A DNA stretch of 64,000 bases from Akkermansia muciniphila (GTDB taxonomy: Bacteria > Verrucomicrobiota > Verrucomicrobiia > Limisphaerales > SXTU01): positions 1-64,000 of the forward strand of contig CAMCFN010000009.1 in assembly GCA_945874145.1 (NCBI GenBank). Direction: 5' to 3'. Position numbers and translations under genes: made by a program. Below the pieces are notes generated by a model. The model saw only the letters and a program-made list of their open reading frames with translations, made no database searches and was not told the origin of the DNA. This document shows positions 9,901 through 18,261 of this stretch, piece after piece. The stretch's first letter is position 1, and every line of letters starts with the position of its first letter.

Positions 9901-12900
9901 CCCAGTCGAAGTTCGGGTTCGTGAGCAGGGTGTAGTAGCCCTTCAACGCCGTGAGGTAGTGGCCGTAGGCGTCACCGTGGCCTTGGGGAAAAAGCTTGGC
10001 GGCATCGGTGGCGTCGGCTTTGCCGTCGGTGTTCTGGTCCAAGATGTTGTAGTTCAGCGCGTAGATCACCTCGCCCGCATCAATGCCCCGGGTGAAGTTC
10101 CACACCAGCCGGTTATAGACCGGCGCGATCTGCACACCGGGCAGCGCCACGTCATCACGGCCCCGGAGCAGCGACAGCTCTTCATCCAGCAGGGAGGCGG
10201 TCTGTCCCTTGAACGCAAAGAGCGCGGTGGTGATGTCACCGTAACCCTGGCCCGATTCACTATCCTTTTGGCCGATGCCGATGGTGGGGTTTGCGGCGTC
10301 CGCGTAAGCCTCGTTGCCCACGAGCATGTAGAGATCGTTCAGGTAGCCGGCGGCCAGCAAGAGCGCGTCATTGGCCGGGCCGAAGTTGATCGGAACGCTG
10401 GCGTCAATGCTCAGGTCGCGCCCGCGCTTAAGCACGGTTTCGTAAATCTCGATGAGGCCGTAGTTGTTGATGTTATCCATGTTCAACGCGATGTCGCCTT
10501 CGTAGCGCTTGCCCGCCTGGGTGAGCAGGCTCACATCCGTGTTCACGCTGTTGTTGTAGAGATCGGTGACGCGCTGCCCGAAGGGGTTGATCCCGGCCAA
10601 CACCCGCTTGATCCAGCCCTCGGCCAGTTGCGGCGCGCTCCAGTCCGACCACTGGTTCAGTAGGGGATGCGCGAGGTTCTTAGGCCGGTAGCGCATGACG
10701 ATCCAGTTGTCCACGAGAGTCTGGATGCCGCTGCCGCCGAGAGTGTAGCGCTTGATGTCCGTGCCGTTGGTGAGCGCCTGATAGCGGCTCATGGTCGCAT
10801 CCGTCACGGGCGGGAAGCCGTCCACCGGCGGATTGATCTTCCACTCGTATTCGTATTCGTCGAACTTGCCGCCCAAATCCGCCGTGTGCTCGAAGGTGAT
10901 CAGCTCGTTCAGCGGGTTCGCGGACGGCAGCACCTTGATCTCGCCGCGATAGAGCGAGCCGGTGACGCGCAGGACATACATGGAGACCGGCTCGCCCGCC
11001 GGTGTGAAGGCCTCGCCATCGCCCACGATAACCGAGACATATCCCTGGCCCGGGCCGGCGGCGCTCAAGGCGTAGCTGTCCACCGCCGTGTTGTCGTTGG
11101 TGATCGCTATCAGCTCGCCCACGCTACGAGTCACCGTCATCACCGGGTTGACAATGAACTGCTTGAGCACACTCGGGTTCTCGTAGAACGTCTCCACCGA
11201 GGCGACCAGGCGATCGATGGCCGTATCCCACAACTGCTTATCGGCCGGCGGCGAGGCCGGGCAAAGGCTTTGCACCGTGGCGAGGTCCGAGCCGGCGAGC
11301 ACGTTCAGCAGGAGGTATTTCTCGCCGAACAGCTCGTTCTTGAATTCACCCTTGAAGACCAGGCTGCCCTTCGGCCCGCGCACGGGGTCGAAGAAGAAAC
11401 GCTCGGCCAGGTGCGGCGGCAGGTTCGGGAAGAAGGTCTTGCCCTGATAACTCTCGGTGCGGACGGTGGCGGGCAGCTTGGCGAGGAACGCGTCATTGGT
11501 TCCCAACCCAAAGACCCTCTCCCGCGTCGGGTCGTGCAGGATGACGGCGGCGTTGGCCACCGTGATGTTGGTCGCGATGGACTGCTGGTAGAGCACCTTG
11601 GCGCTGGTCTGGCCGCGGATGGCGGGCCGGCCGGCGTTCGCCTCAGTGAGCGTCTCACCAAACGCGACCACCGGTGCGTTGGCCAGCCAGACGGGGCGGT
11701 AAACAATGTCCAAGGCCGCGTCGCTCGAACTCTTGCCGTTGCCCGTGAAGCCGTCGCCCACCCGGGTGCGGAGGTAGGGAACAATCGTCCCATCCTTCGG
11801 ACGAGTGACCTCGTTCTCGTTCGGCCACGCAAAGCCCTCCTGCGTCTTGTAGTAGAACCGCATCTTGAAAGCGTTCGTCCCCGCAACGGCTTCCGCCAGT
11901 TGCGGCGGCCGGCCGATCAGCTTGTTCACGTTCAGCGCGGCCTGCGGGCTGGTGGTGGAGTTGAGCGTGAGGTTGACCAAGGTGGTGGCCCCATCCGCGT
12001 CCGTGACGATGAGCGTGTAAGTGCCGCTGTTGGCGGTCAGCTTGCCATAAACTGCCAAGCCGTCCTTGAGCGGTCCGAACACAAGTCCGACGGGCAGCGG
12101 CGTGGTGGCGGAAACGGTTGCCAGCAAGGAACCGATGCGCCGCGAGGTGTGGATGTAGTTGGTGAACGCGATCCCGACCGCCCCACCCGCCGTCACGTTG
12201 GCGACGAAGGTGTTCTGGTTCGTGTTGTAAGTTCCCGCCGCCAACGTCGGGAGACCCGCGTGCAGACCACGCAGCACCCAGAAGCCTTGATTGCGGTCGC
12301 GGTAGGTGAAGCGGCTGTAGTTGGTGTAATCCGCCTTTTGACTGTCCGACAGATTGGCCCAGTTGACCGGCAGGTCTCCTGCCGCGGCCGAGGTCTCGAA
12401 GTTGTAGTTGGTCGTGTAACTCGTCTTGTCGCCATTGGCGGCAGTGACCGTGATGACTTCCACCGGTGACGGGAGGAACGGCAGGGGCATGGGAGCCTGA
12501 AGCTGCTTGCCCGCCTCGACCACGGAATCAAACACGATCCCTTTCGTCGCATCCTCGCGCGACACCTTGAAGGCGCGCACCGCCGGGCGGCCGTCTTCCG
12601 CCGTGTAGTCCAGCAACACGTAGGGCATGGAGGAATAGGTTTCGCCGCTGGTGATGTTCAGGTCATCCCGCAGCGCGTAGGCCTGTCCACCGATCATCAC
12701 GGCGTGTTCCTCGTTCGGGTTGTAACCCGACAGTTCACGGTCGTTCTGCGTGTAGATGGTTCCCTTGGCTTGCTGACTGGTGAGCGCGCCGCTGCCCGCA
12801 TTGCTCGCGAGGATGATCTCGCTACTCGTGATTTCTGGATAGCCCAGCTTGTAGCGCCCGATCACGGCCGGCCAGTAGATGGGCTTGAAACCGTTCTCGG

Positions 12901-15900
12901 CGTTCTTCACCGCATTTGTCCCGTTCTTGCGGAACCACCAGACTTCCAAAATGCTTTTGTCCTCAAACGCGTTGACCGGGATGATCGCGCCGCCCTTCGC
13001 CGCCTCGAAGCCGGCGGCGAACGGGTCCTGATAGGCCACGGGATGAAATAAAGTCCCGCTGGCTTGCAGGATGTAGCCGGCCAGATCGCCTTGTTCACCC
13101 GTCGGCGGATTGATGCGGTCGCCCACGTAGGCGGTGGCCTGCACGTAGCGCGGGTAAGCGGACTGGCTGACCGCGCCGGGAGACGCGGGATTCCCTGTGG
13201 TCAAGGAGCCGGCGGCCAGCGAGCTCAAGTCTCGATCCCCTTTGCCACTCGTGTTGTAAGCCAGCGTGCCGACTTCGTTGAAACTGTATTGAAGCTCCAA
13301 ATCGCTCGTGCCGGCGAGGTAGCTGCGGTTGAGCCCCGCTTGAATCTGGCTGGCGGGTTGGGCCACCGACCAGAGGCGGAACTCGTCCAGCGCCAGGCCA
13401 GCGGAGCCGAGGGTGCCAGCGGTCACCGTCCCGTTGTTGGCGATTGCAGCCGATGCCTCACCCACTTGCTCGCCGTTCAAGTAGAGGATCCTGCGCGTGA
13501 CATCGCCCACCAGCGCCACGTGCACCCATTGGTTCGGCGGCAGCGACAGGCTCGCGGTTCCCGCAGGCCGGGCCAGCGAGCCGCTCGCGATGGCAAAGCC
13601 GGTCAGCGAGGCGGCCTTCGCGGTGCCGCTGGCCTGCGAGTTGTTGCTGATGAAGTTGACGTTGTTGTTCGCATAGCCACCGCTGGCCTTGGTGAACGTG
13701 TAGAACGGCGTCGTGGCATGGTTCGCATAAACCTCAATCTTGGTGCTGCCCACGCCATCAAAGGGATTGCCGTCCGCCGGGTCGCTACAGACAACGTCTA
13801 TGTGTCCGCTGGTCAGCGCAGTGGACGACCAACTGCCAACCGCGCTCTGACCTGAACTCCCATCGAAAGCCTGAGCGGTGCCATCTTTCGAGAACCAGAT
13901 CCCAAAGTGCTCGGCCGCGCCATTGACGGAAGCGCTCCGGTTGGCGAACGCCAGGCCCAGGTTAATGGCCACCCACTGGCCCGCAGCGTCCGGGTTACTC
14001 TCAAAATCAAAGCTGATGACCAAGCCGCCTTGGGATTTCAGACTGTTAAAACTCCCCAGCGACTGGGCCGAAGAAACAGGCAAGGCGATTTTCGCGCTGT
14101 TGTTGGTCAGCACGACCGGGAACGTGGCCACTGGAGCGGCCACTTGAGCCGTCAGGTCCATGGCGATGCGCTGGCCTGCCACAGTGAAGTCGAAGAGCCG
14201 GGCCAAGTTCGTTTGGAGATACACCCACGACTCCACGGTGAAGCCCTGGCTGTTAAACAAAAGCCCCGTGGGCAACGCCGCCCCGCCGTTGATCAGGTTG
14301 AGGAACGCGGCCCGGCGCGTAGCCAGGACCGGCACGCTCAAGTCCAGCGGCCCCGCAATGTCATGCGGCGGCTTGATCTTGGCATCCAGCATGGAGAGGA
14401 CCCTCTCAAAGGCCACCCGCTCGCCCGCGTTGAACCGCAGCAGCGCGCGATGCACGGGCTGGCCCGCTTCCAGGAAGGTGTAGAACTGCGAGCGCTCGTT
14501 GAGGAAACCGCGCGGTTTGTCCAAGGGGTCTTGATATTGCAGCGCCGGGGCGTTGTCCGCCGGAAGTGCGACCGCGGTATTGGCCGCCTCCGCTTGCGTC
14601 GGCACCGCCGGGCGCACGTAGTGGCTGTAGCGGTCAGAACTCTCCGGCCAGACCTGGGCGTAGCGGTTGAAGAGGAGCGGCCAGCGCAAGCTCTCGACGC
14701 CCTCCTCCAGCCAGTGCACGAGCACGTCGTTCCTATTTTGCGTTTCCTTGACCGCGTAGTAGTCCGTGCGGCCATTGCTGCCCAGCGGATCCTGATACAG
14801 AAAACTGTCCCCTACCCCGACCAGCACCGGCGATGGATCCAAGTCCAAGTCCGACCGGCCATCCGCGTAGGCGGAGATTTTCTCCCCTAGCTCGGCGCTG
14901 AGGTCCACCGGCACGGGCTGCTTGAGCACGTCTAGGATTTCGTAGCCCAGGTGCCGGCGGACGTTGTCTCCGGTCGGGTCGCCGAGCAGTTCCAGGAACA
15001 CGCGGCCTTCCTTGTTGTAGGCGAGGATCAAGCCCTGGCCGTTGTCATACCAAGCGGTGCGCCGCTCCTCGAGCGTGGCATTGCCGTTGCCTTCGTTGGC
15101 GCTGGAGCTGCCAATCTCGACGAACTCAGAGTCGGTCGTCCGGGGGAAGGCCGAGTTGTAATGGAAGTAAACCGCGCCCACCCGGGCCGTCGGCACCGAC
15201 ACCGGCTTGCCCGTCGCGCGGAACGTCTTCTCCGTCCAGTAGAGCTTCCGGGGCGTCTTGGACGCCACGCCAGACACGATGTAGCTCGCGTTGGTCAACG
15301 CATAGTCGAGGCCACCGATCCTGACTTTGTTGTCCCCGCTCAAGGTGCCGGTGGCTGACTCCGCCTTACGCCACACCACCTGGATAGGCCCGGGCTGCGT
15401 GGCGAAAACTGCCTGCGCGTGCGGGCTGTAGTAATACCCTGCCGGGGTGATGGTCGCGCCGATAAACACATGGCCGTTGGTCGAATACGGCTCCGCTGCC
15501 CAGTAGGTATTGGGCTGCGACAGCAAGTTGCCGCCCTCATCCGTGAGCGGCGGCGAGATGATGGCCCCGAAGTTGAAAACCGACAGCCGCCCGAAAGTGG
15601 GCGCTCCCGCCTGCGAGGCGCGCAGGACGTAGAGGATCGTACCATTGCCGTCATTCCCCCGAGGCAGGTTCAGTTTCGCAGCTGCGGCGTTCTGCTCGAA
15701 GTTGCCCGACAACGGCCCCTCCTGTGTCGCCTTTTTGGGAACCACCACCGCGCCGTAGGTCACGATGCCCCGAAACTGGTTGAGCGTGGCCGTCTCCGTC
15801 TGATTATTCACGCGCCCATCGGTGCCAGCGACGAAGTTGCTTTTGGAGCCGGGGTTGCCCCGCTGCGAATTGTAGTTCACCCCGCGCTCCGTGCCGTCGG

Positions 15901-16015
15901 CGGAATAGAGCTCCTGCGAGAGATCCAGCAGCACTTGCGCCGGCGCAGCAAGGGCCAAGCACACGAGCATAAGCCAGCAGACGGCGAGGGGTGGAGGGCG
16001 GGAAAGCCGTTTCAT
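6989..16015 (-). CDS. Giant (3008 aa) exported protein: LamG-like region, helical shaft and Tc-toxin A (TcdA)-like C-terminal region
   Basis: Single ORF 3008 aa with signal-like N-terminus (MKRLSRPPPLAVCWLMLVCLALAAPAQ). LamG-like motifs QGFTVESWVYLQ and NQWVHVALVGDVTRRILYLNGEQVG. C-terminal helical segment ending ...LERYKTLFDLASRYAFLAANAYDYD, then SYFATKIHSVGVALEGY ... SQWKLVIPGD...TVTDIKLYFTTYSYSGN. Confidence 0.9.
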   Translation of the reverse strand: MKRLSRPPPLAVCWLMLVCLALAAPAQVLLDLSQELYSADGTERGVNYNSQRGNPGSKSNFVAGTDGRVNNQTETATLNQFRGIVTYGAVVVPKKATQEGPLSGNFEQNAAAAKLNLPRGNDGNGTILYVLRASQAGAPTFGRLSVFNFGAIISPPLTDEGGNLLSQPNTYWAAEPYSTNGHVFIGATITPAGYYYSPHAQAVFATQPGPIQVVWRKAESATGTLSGDNKVRIGGLDYALTNASYIVSGVASKTPRKLYWTEKTFRATGKPVSVPTARVGAVYFHYNSAFPRTTDSEFVEIGSSSANEGNGNATLEERRTAWYDNGQGLILAYNKEGRVFLELLGDPTGDNVRRHLGYEILDVLKQPVPVDLSAELGEKISAYADGRSDLDLDPSPVLVGVGDSFLYQDPLGSNGRTDYYAVKETQNRNDVLVHWLEEGVESLRWPLLFNRYAQVWPESSDRYSHYVRPAVPTQAEAANTAVALPADNAPALQYQDPLDKPRGFLNERSQFYTFLEAGQPVHRALLRFNAGERVAFERVLSMLDAKIKPPHDIAGPLDLSVPVLATRRAAFLNLINGGAALPTGLLFNSQGFTVESWVYLQTNLARLFDFTVAGQRIAMDLTAQVAAPVATFPVVLTNNSAKIALPVSSAQSLGSFNSLKSQGGLVISFDFESNPDAAGQWVAINLGLAFANRSASVNGAAEHFGIWFSKDGTAQAFDGSSGQSAVGSWSSTALTSGHIDVVCSDPADGNPFDGVGSTKIEVYANHATTPFYTFTKASGGYANNNVNFISNNSQASGTAKAASLTGFAIASGSLARPAGTASLSLPPNQWVHVALVGDVTRRILYLNGEQVGEASAAIANNGTVTAGTLGSAGLALDEFRLWSVAQPASQIQAGLNRSYLAGTSDLELQYSFNEVGTLAYNTSGKGDRDLSSLAAGSLTTGNPASPGAVSQSAYPRYVQATAYVGDRINPPTGEQGDLAGYILQASGTLFHPVAYQDPFAAGFEAAKGGAIIPVNAFEDKSILEVWWFRKNGTNAVKNAENGFKPIYWPAVIGRYKLGYPEITSSEIILASNAGSGALTSQQAKGTIYTQNDRELSGYNPNEEHAVMIGGQAYALRDDLNITSGETYSSMPYVLLDYTAEDGRPAVRAFKVSREDATKGIVFDSVVEAGKQLQAPMPLPFLPSPVEVITVTAANGDKTSYTTNYNFETSAAAGDLPVNWANLSDSQKADYTNYSRFTYRDRNQGFWVLRGLHAGLPTLAAGTYNTNQNTFVANVTAGGAVGIAFTNYIHTSRRIGSLLATVSATTPLPVGLVFGPLKDGLAVYGKLTANSGTYTLIVTDADGATTLVNLTLNSTTSPQAALNVNKLIGRPPQLAEAVAGTNAFKMRFYYKTQEGFAWPNENEVTRPKDGTIVPYLRTRVGDGFTGNGKSSSDAALDIVYRPVWLANAPVVAFGETLTEANAGRPAIRGQTSAKVLYQQSIATNITVANAAVILHDPTRERVFGLGTNDAFLAKLPATVRTESYQGKTFFPNLPPHLAERFFFDPVRGPKGSLVFKGEFKNELFGEKYLLLNVLAGSDLATVQSLCPASPPADKQLWDTAIDRLVASVETFYENPSVLKQFIVNPVMTVTRSVGELIAITNDNTAVDSYALSAAGPGQGYVSVIVGDGEAFTPAGEPVSMYVLRVTGSLYRGEIKVLPSANPLNELITFEHTADLGGKFDEYEYEWKINPPVDGFPPVTDATMSRYQALTNGTDIKRYTLGGSGIQTLVDNWIVMRYRPKNLAHPLLNQWSDWSAPQLAEGWIKRVLAGINPFGQRVTDLYNNSVNTDVSLLTQAGKRYEGDIALNMDNINNYGLIEIYETVLKRGRDLSIDASVPINFGPANDALLLAAGYLNDLYMLVGNEAYADAANPTIGIGQKDSESGQGYGDITTALFAFKGQTASLLDEELSLLRGRDDVALPGVQIAPVYNRLVWNFTRGIDAGEVIYALNYNILDQNTDGKADATDAAKLFPQGHGDAYGHYLTALKGYYTLLTNPNFDWVPRVEAVTVLGQPVSVDYLDERKFATAAMSVARTGRQIFDLSWRKDYTPGRTSGWESFSADRVSSRTVLNGTTTTNIVRHWGMDQWASRTGQGALLNWVVGNTMLPEVDPDPSHEGIQKVDRTTVPELRELVATASDLQAASDNAESRLTPLGVTEGSIAFDLNPNLLVGDEPKPHFEQVYERTKIALNNAVSAFDDAKDVTRILRSQEDSLLDLRSTLAQQELAFTNALIEIYGTPYPDDVGAGKTYKQGYAGPDLFHYAYVETPELNFGGILNPTKSVTFQLDVQNFPSGFVGGQTSGKDGFDFLNLGTNGATSISYTLASHGYFEKPAAWTGRRHSPGEIQQAISDVIKGRAAVFQAMDTAQATKTSLDGMVRVFKAGQAAQDKVTGYERAVSDAELATAAVERFTAAFTEGQMLAKDGILGATDAALEGVPRSLLAGLAVGGDLTAPIRGALQFTGNLLITALNLANYARTVISAAIRTAQDSKAVNADFNNIRPTERTQERVAALNELANALTDLQAQANDINQALQSYDDAQRALSSLVARGERLQAEREITRQRAAAMIQGYRTGDAAFRIFRNEKLERYKTLFDLASRYAFLAANAYDYDTGLLGTEKGRSFVNRIVSSRALGVVRDGEPQFAGSNTGDPGISSALAEMKADFDVLKGRLGFNAPDAYNTLASLRSGNLRILPTPVEVVANGITIAPGPDTGLPAWQDYLQQSRMENILEDADVRRYCQQVDPGTGLPVPGIVITFSTSINPGESLFGKPLAAGDSSFHRSYFATKIHSVGVALEGYIGMNYPGHNSTADPNLAFLDPRALAANPYVYLIPVGVDTMRSPPLGDASQLRTWKVDDIAIPLPFNIGGSGFSTKNFYQAADSLTEPLFTARKHQAFRPTDSIEPFTFDVYNTTSMQFSQYTNRRLIGRSVWNSQWKLVIPGDTLLADPKEGLSRLIQTVTDIKLYFTTYSYSGN

Positions 16016-16055
16016 AGGTTCATCCGGTTCAACTGGCGATAAGTTCAGGGCCTTG

Positions 16056-16076
16056 GCCGTGCCGCGTCAGCACGGC
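16056..16076. other. Short intergenic hairpin (GCCGTGC-7nt-GCACGGC)
   Basis: Perfect 7-bp inverted repeat between the 721-aa and 3008-aa genes; no T-tract. Confidence 0.4.
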
Positions 16077-16084
16077 GGGGGTGA

Positions 16085-18250
16085 TTAACGATTGATCCCA
16101 GCCTTGATCACGCTGGTGGTGGCCACGGTGGTGGGGCGCTCGGCCAGCCGCGCCAGCAGCTTCCTCATCTCCGCCAGCTCGCCTTCCAGCCCGGCCAGCT
16201 TGGAGACTTTCTGCTCCAACGCGGCCACCCGCGCCTCGCTCCGGCGAAGGGCCTCGGCCTGCTGGTCCGCCTGCTTGGCCAGTTCCTGCATGGCGCTGAT
16301 GCCCGTGGTGAAGACTCGGTTGTAATCCACGGACAGGAAGTCATCCACCTGCTTGCCGTAAACAAACAGCCGGCCCGGCGCATTCGTCATGCTGACGACA
16401 AAGTTCGTGGCCGTTGGGGCAGCCAAAACCTTCAGGTCCAATTTCTCCGTGTCCGTGACGAGGCGGACGACTTCGCCCGCCTTCAGATCGTGGGCGTTGG
16501 TCATGGTCACCGAGAGGGTGCTCTGTGCTTGGTCGAACTGCGAGGAGGCCGGCCGAGAATAGATCGTGGGAACAATGGCCCGGCTCTGACTGACCGCGCC
16601 GGGGATCAACGCTTTGACTTCTTGCGCGATGAGGCCCTTATGAACTTTCCAGCCATTCTCCCGCCTGTCCACCATGCGGTAATCCGTCACCGCCAACTGC
16701 CGGATGACCTTCAGATCGTCAGTCGTGTCAGAGTGTCTTACGACTTCCTTGATCCGCCGGTCGGAGAAGACAATCACACCTTGTCCTGCAAAATATTTGT
16801 CTGCGTAAACCGAAACGCCTTGGTTGGCACCGGAGAGCGTGAACGATGCAACACCATTGCCGCTGCCCAAGGTCCCGTCGGCATTCAGCGGCTTGACTCC
16901 ACGACTATCGAAAACATCCATCCCTTGGCCAGTTGTGCCATTGAGATTTCCAGTTTCGGGAAGGGTGTTTGTCGTTGACGACCCAACGATGTGGAGCGGA
17001 TAAGCTGGGGTCGTCGTGCCGATGCCAATGTAGCCGTCATTCGAGATTGTCATTCGTTTTTGAGTCTTAGTCCAGAAGCTCAAGCCGAGGGATTCACCAC
17101 CAGTGGTGCGCTTCGAAGAGATGCCCTCACCGCTGGCGGCACCGCCTAACAGCAGCGTTCGGCTGCCGGTAGCGGCACCACCGAAAAATGTGCCGTCATT
17201 CGCGCTGCCACTATCAACAATCACATTACCAGTCAAAGTGACGGTGCCGGCGCTGAAGTGCCCGCTCCCATCCCGTGCGACAATGGCATTCGCCGCGTTG
17301 GCGCTGGTGGCGGTGGTGGCGGAGTTGGCCACCTTGAGCGCCGTGCTGATCGTCGCCAGCTTCGTGTCCGCAATGGCGGCATTGGCGGAGATGTCAGCAT
17401 TGGCAATCGAGCCATCCGCAATCTGGGCCGTTCCGACTGTGCCGCCGGTGATGTTCGCACCGTTGAGCGCGGTCAGGTTCGCCCCGTTGCCGCTGAAGCT
17501 GGTCGCCGTGATGGCACCAGCAGCAAGGTTGCCGCTGGTCGTGAGGCTGGTCGCCGTGATGGCACCGGCAGAGAGGTTGCCGCTGGTCGTGAAGCTGGTC
17601 CCCGTGATGGCACCAGCAGCGAGGGTGCCGGTTGTCGTGAAGTTGGTTCCCGTGATGCCACCGGCAGAGAGGTTGCCAATGGTCGTGAAGCTGCCGCCGC
17701 TGATCGTGAGCGAACTGAGCCCCGTATCAGGATCCACCAATTGCGTGGCGGTGCGGGCATGCACGGCATAAGGCGCGGGCAGGAAGCGCAGACGCGGGGC
17801 GATGTTCACCCCGTCCACGGTCAACTGAAGATACCGGTCGGAGACGTCGCCGCTCCCGGAGAAGACAGAGGTGAGGTCGTCCTTGAAAAGAGACTGCCCC
17901 TCCGGCCCCGCACTGCCCTCGCCCAGCAGCACGCTGAAGTGGCCCTTGTCCAGCGTCACGACCTGTTGCGAGCTCCACTTGATGGTGCCGGCGGTCGCCG
18001 CATCGTAAATGCGGAAGATGATGGTCTGGTTGGTCGGGGTGGTGTTGCCCAGCGGCTGACCATTACGATCCGTGAGGAAGCCCTGGTAGGTGAGCTGCGT
18101 GGGCGGCTTGCCATCGGCGGCCTGGGCCAGACGGCCCGGTGCTAGGCAAAGCAGCACGGTGCAGAGCACGACGAGGATGCAGGGCGGGTATGTTTTCATT
18201 TTGGTGGTCTTGGCTGGGCTGAAGAGCCGCCGGCCGGAAAAAGAGTTCAT
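16085..18250 (-). CDS. Tail-fibre-like protein with C-terminal Peptidase_S74 intramolecular chaperone domain
   Basis: ORF 721 aa; SDRRIKEVVRHSDTTDDLKVIRQLAVTDYRMVDRRENGWKVHKGLIAQEVKALIPGAV matches the S74 hallmark; coiled-coil C-terminus. Confidence 0.85.
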   Translation of the reverse strand: MNSFSGRRLFSPAKTTKMKTYPPCILVVLCTVLLCLAPGRLAQAADGKPPTQLTYQGFLTDRNGQPLGNTTPTNQTIIFRIYDAATAGTIKWSSQQVVTLDKGHFSVLLGEGSAGPEGQSLFKDDLTSVFSGSGDVSDRYLQLTVDGVNIAPRLRFLPAPYAVHARTATQLVDPDTGLSSLTISGGSFTTIGNLSAGGITGTNFTTTGTLAAGAITGTSFTTSGNLSAGAITATSLTTSGNLAAGAITATSFSGNGANLTALNGANITGGTVGTAQIADGSIANADISANAAIADTKLATISTALKVANSATTATSANAANAIVARDGSGHFSAGTVTLTGNVIVDSGSANDGTFFGGAATGSRTLLLGGAASGEGISSKRTTGGESLGLSFWTKTQKRMTISNDGYIGIGTTTPAYPLHIVGSSTTNTLPETGNLNGTTGQGMDVFDSRGVKPLNADGTLGSGNGVASFTLSGANQGVSVYADKYFAGQGVIVFSDRRIKEVVRHSDTTDDLKVIRQLAVTDYRMVDRRENGWKVHKGLIAQEVKALIPGAVSQSRAIVPTIYSRPASSQFDQAQSTLSVTMTNAHDLKAGEVVRLVTDTEKLDLKVLAAPTATNFVVSMTNAPGRLFVYGKQVDDFLSVDYNRVFTTGISAMQELAKQADQQAEALRRSEARVAALEQKVSKLAGLEGELAEMRKLLARLAERPTTVATTSVIKAGINR
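17498..17689 (-). repeat. 4 x 48-bp (16-aa) tandem repeat, FTTSGNLSAGAITATS
   Basis: Four consecutive 16-aa units FTTIGNLSAGGITGTN / FTTTGTLAAGAITGTS / FTTSGNLSAGAITATS / LTTSGNLAAGAITATS. Confidence 0.9.
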
Positions 18251-18261
18251 GGCGTGATTTT

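Noticed and set aside
10667-12469. + strand ORF of 600 aa
   Set aside because: Fully antisense of the 3008-aa ORF, whose sense translation has clear protein character.
17498-17689. 48-bp repeats as possible CRISPR or VNTR locus
   Set aside because: In-frame 16-aa protein repeat inside the S74 protein; no spacers.
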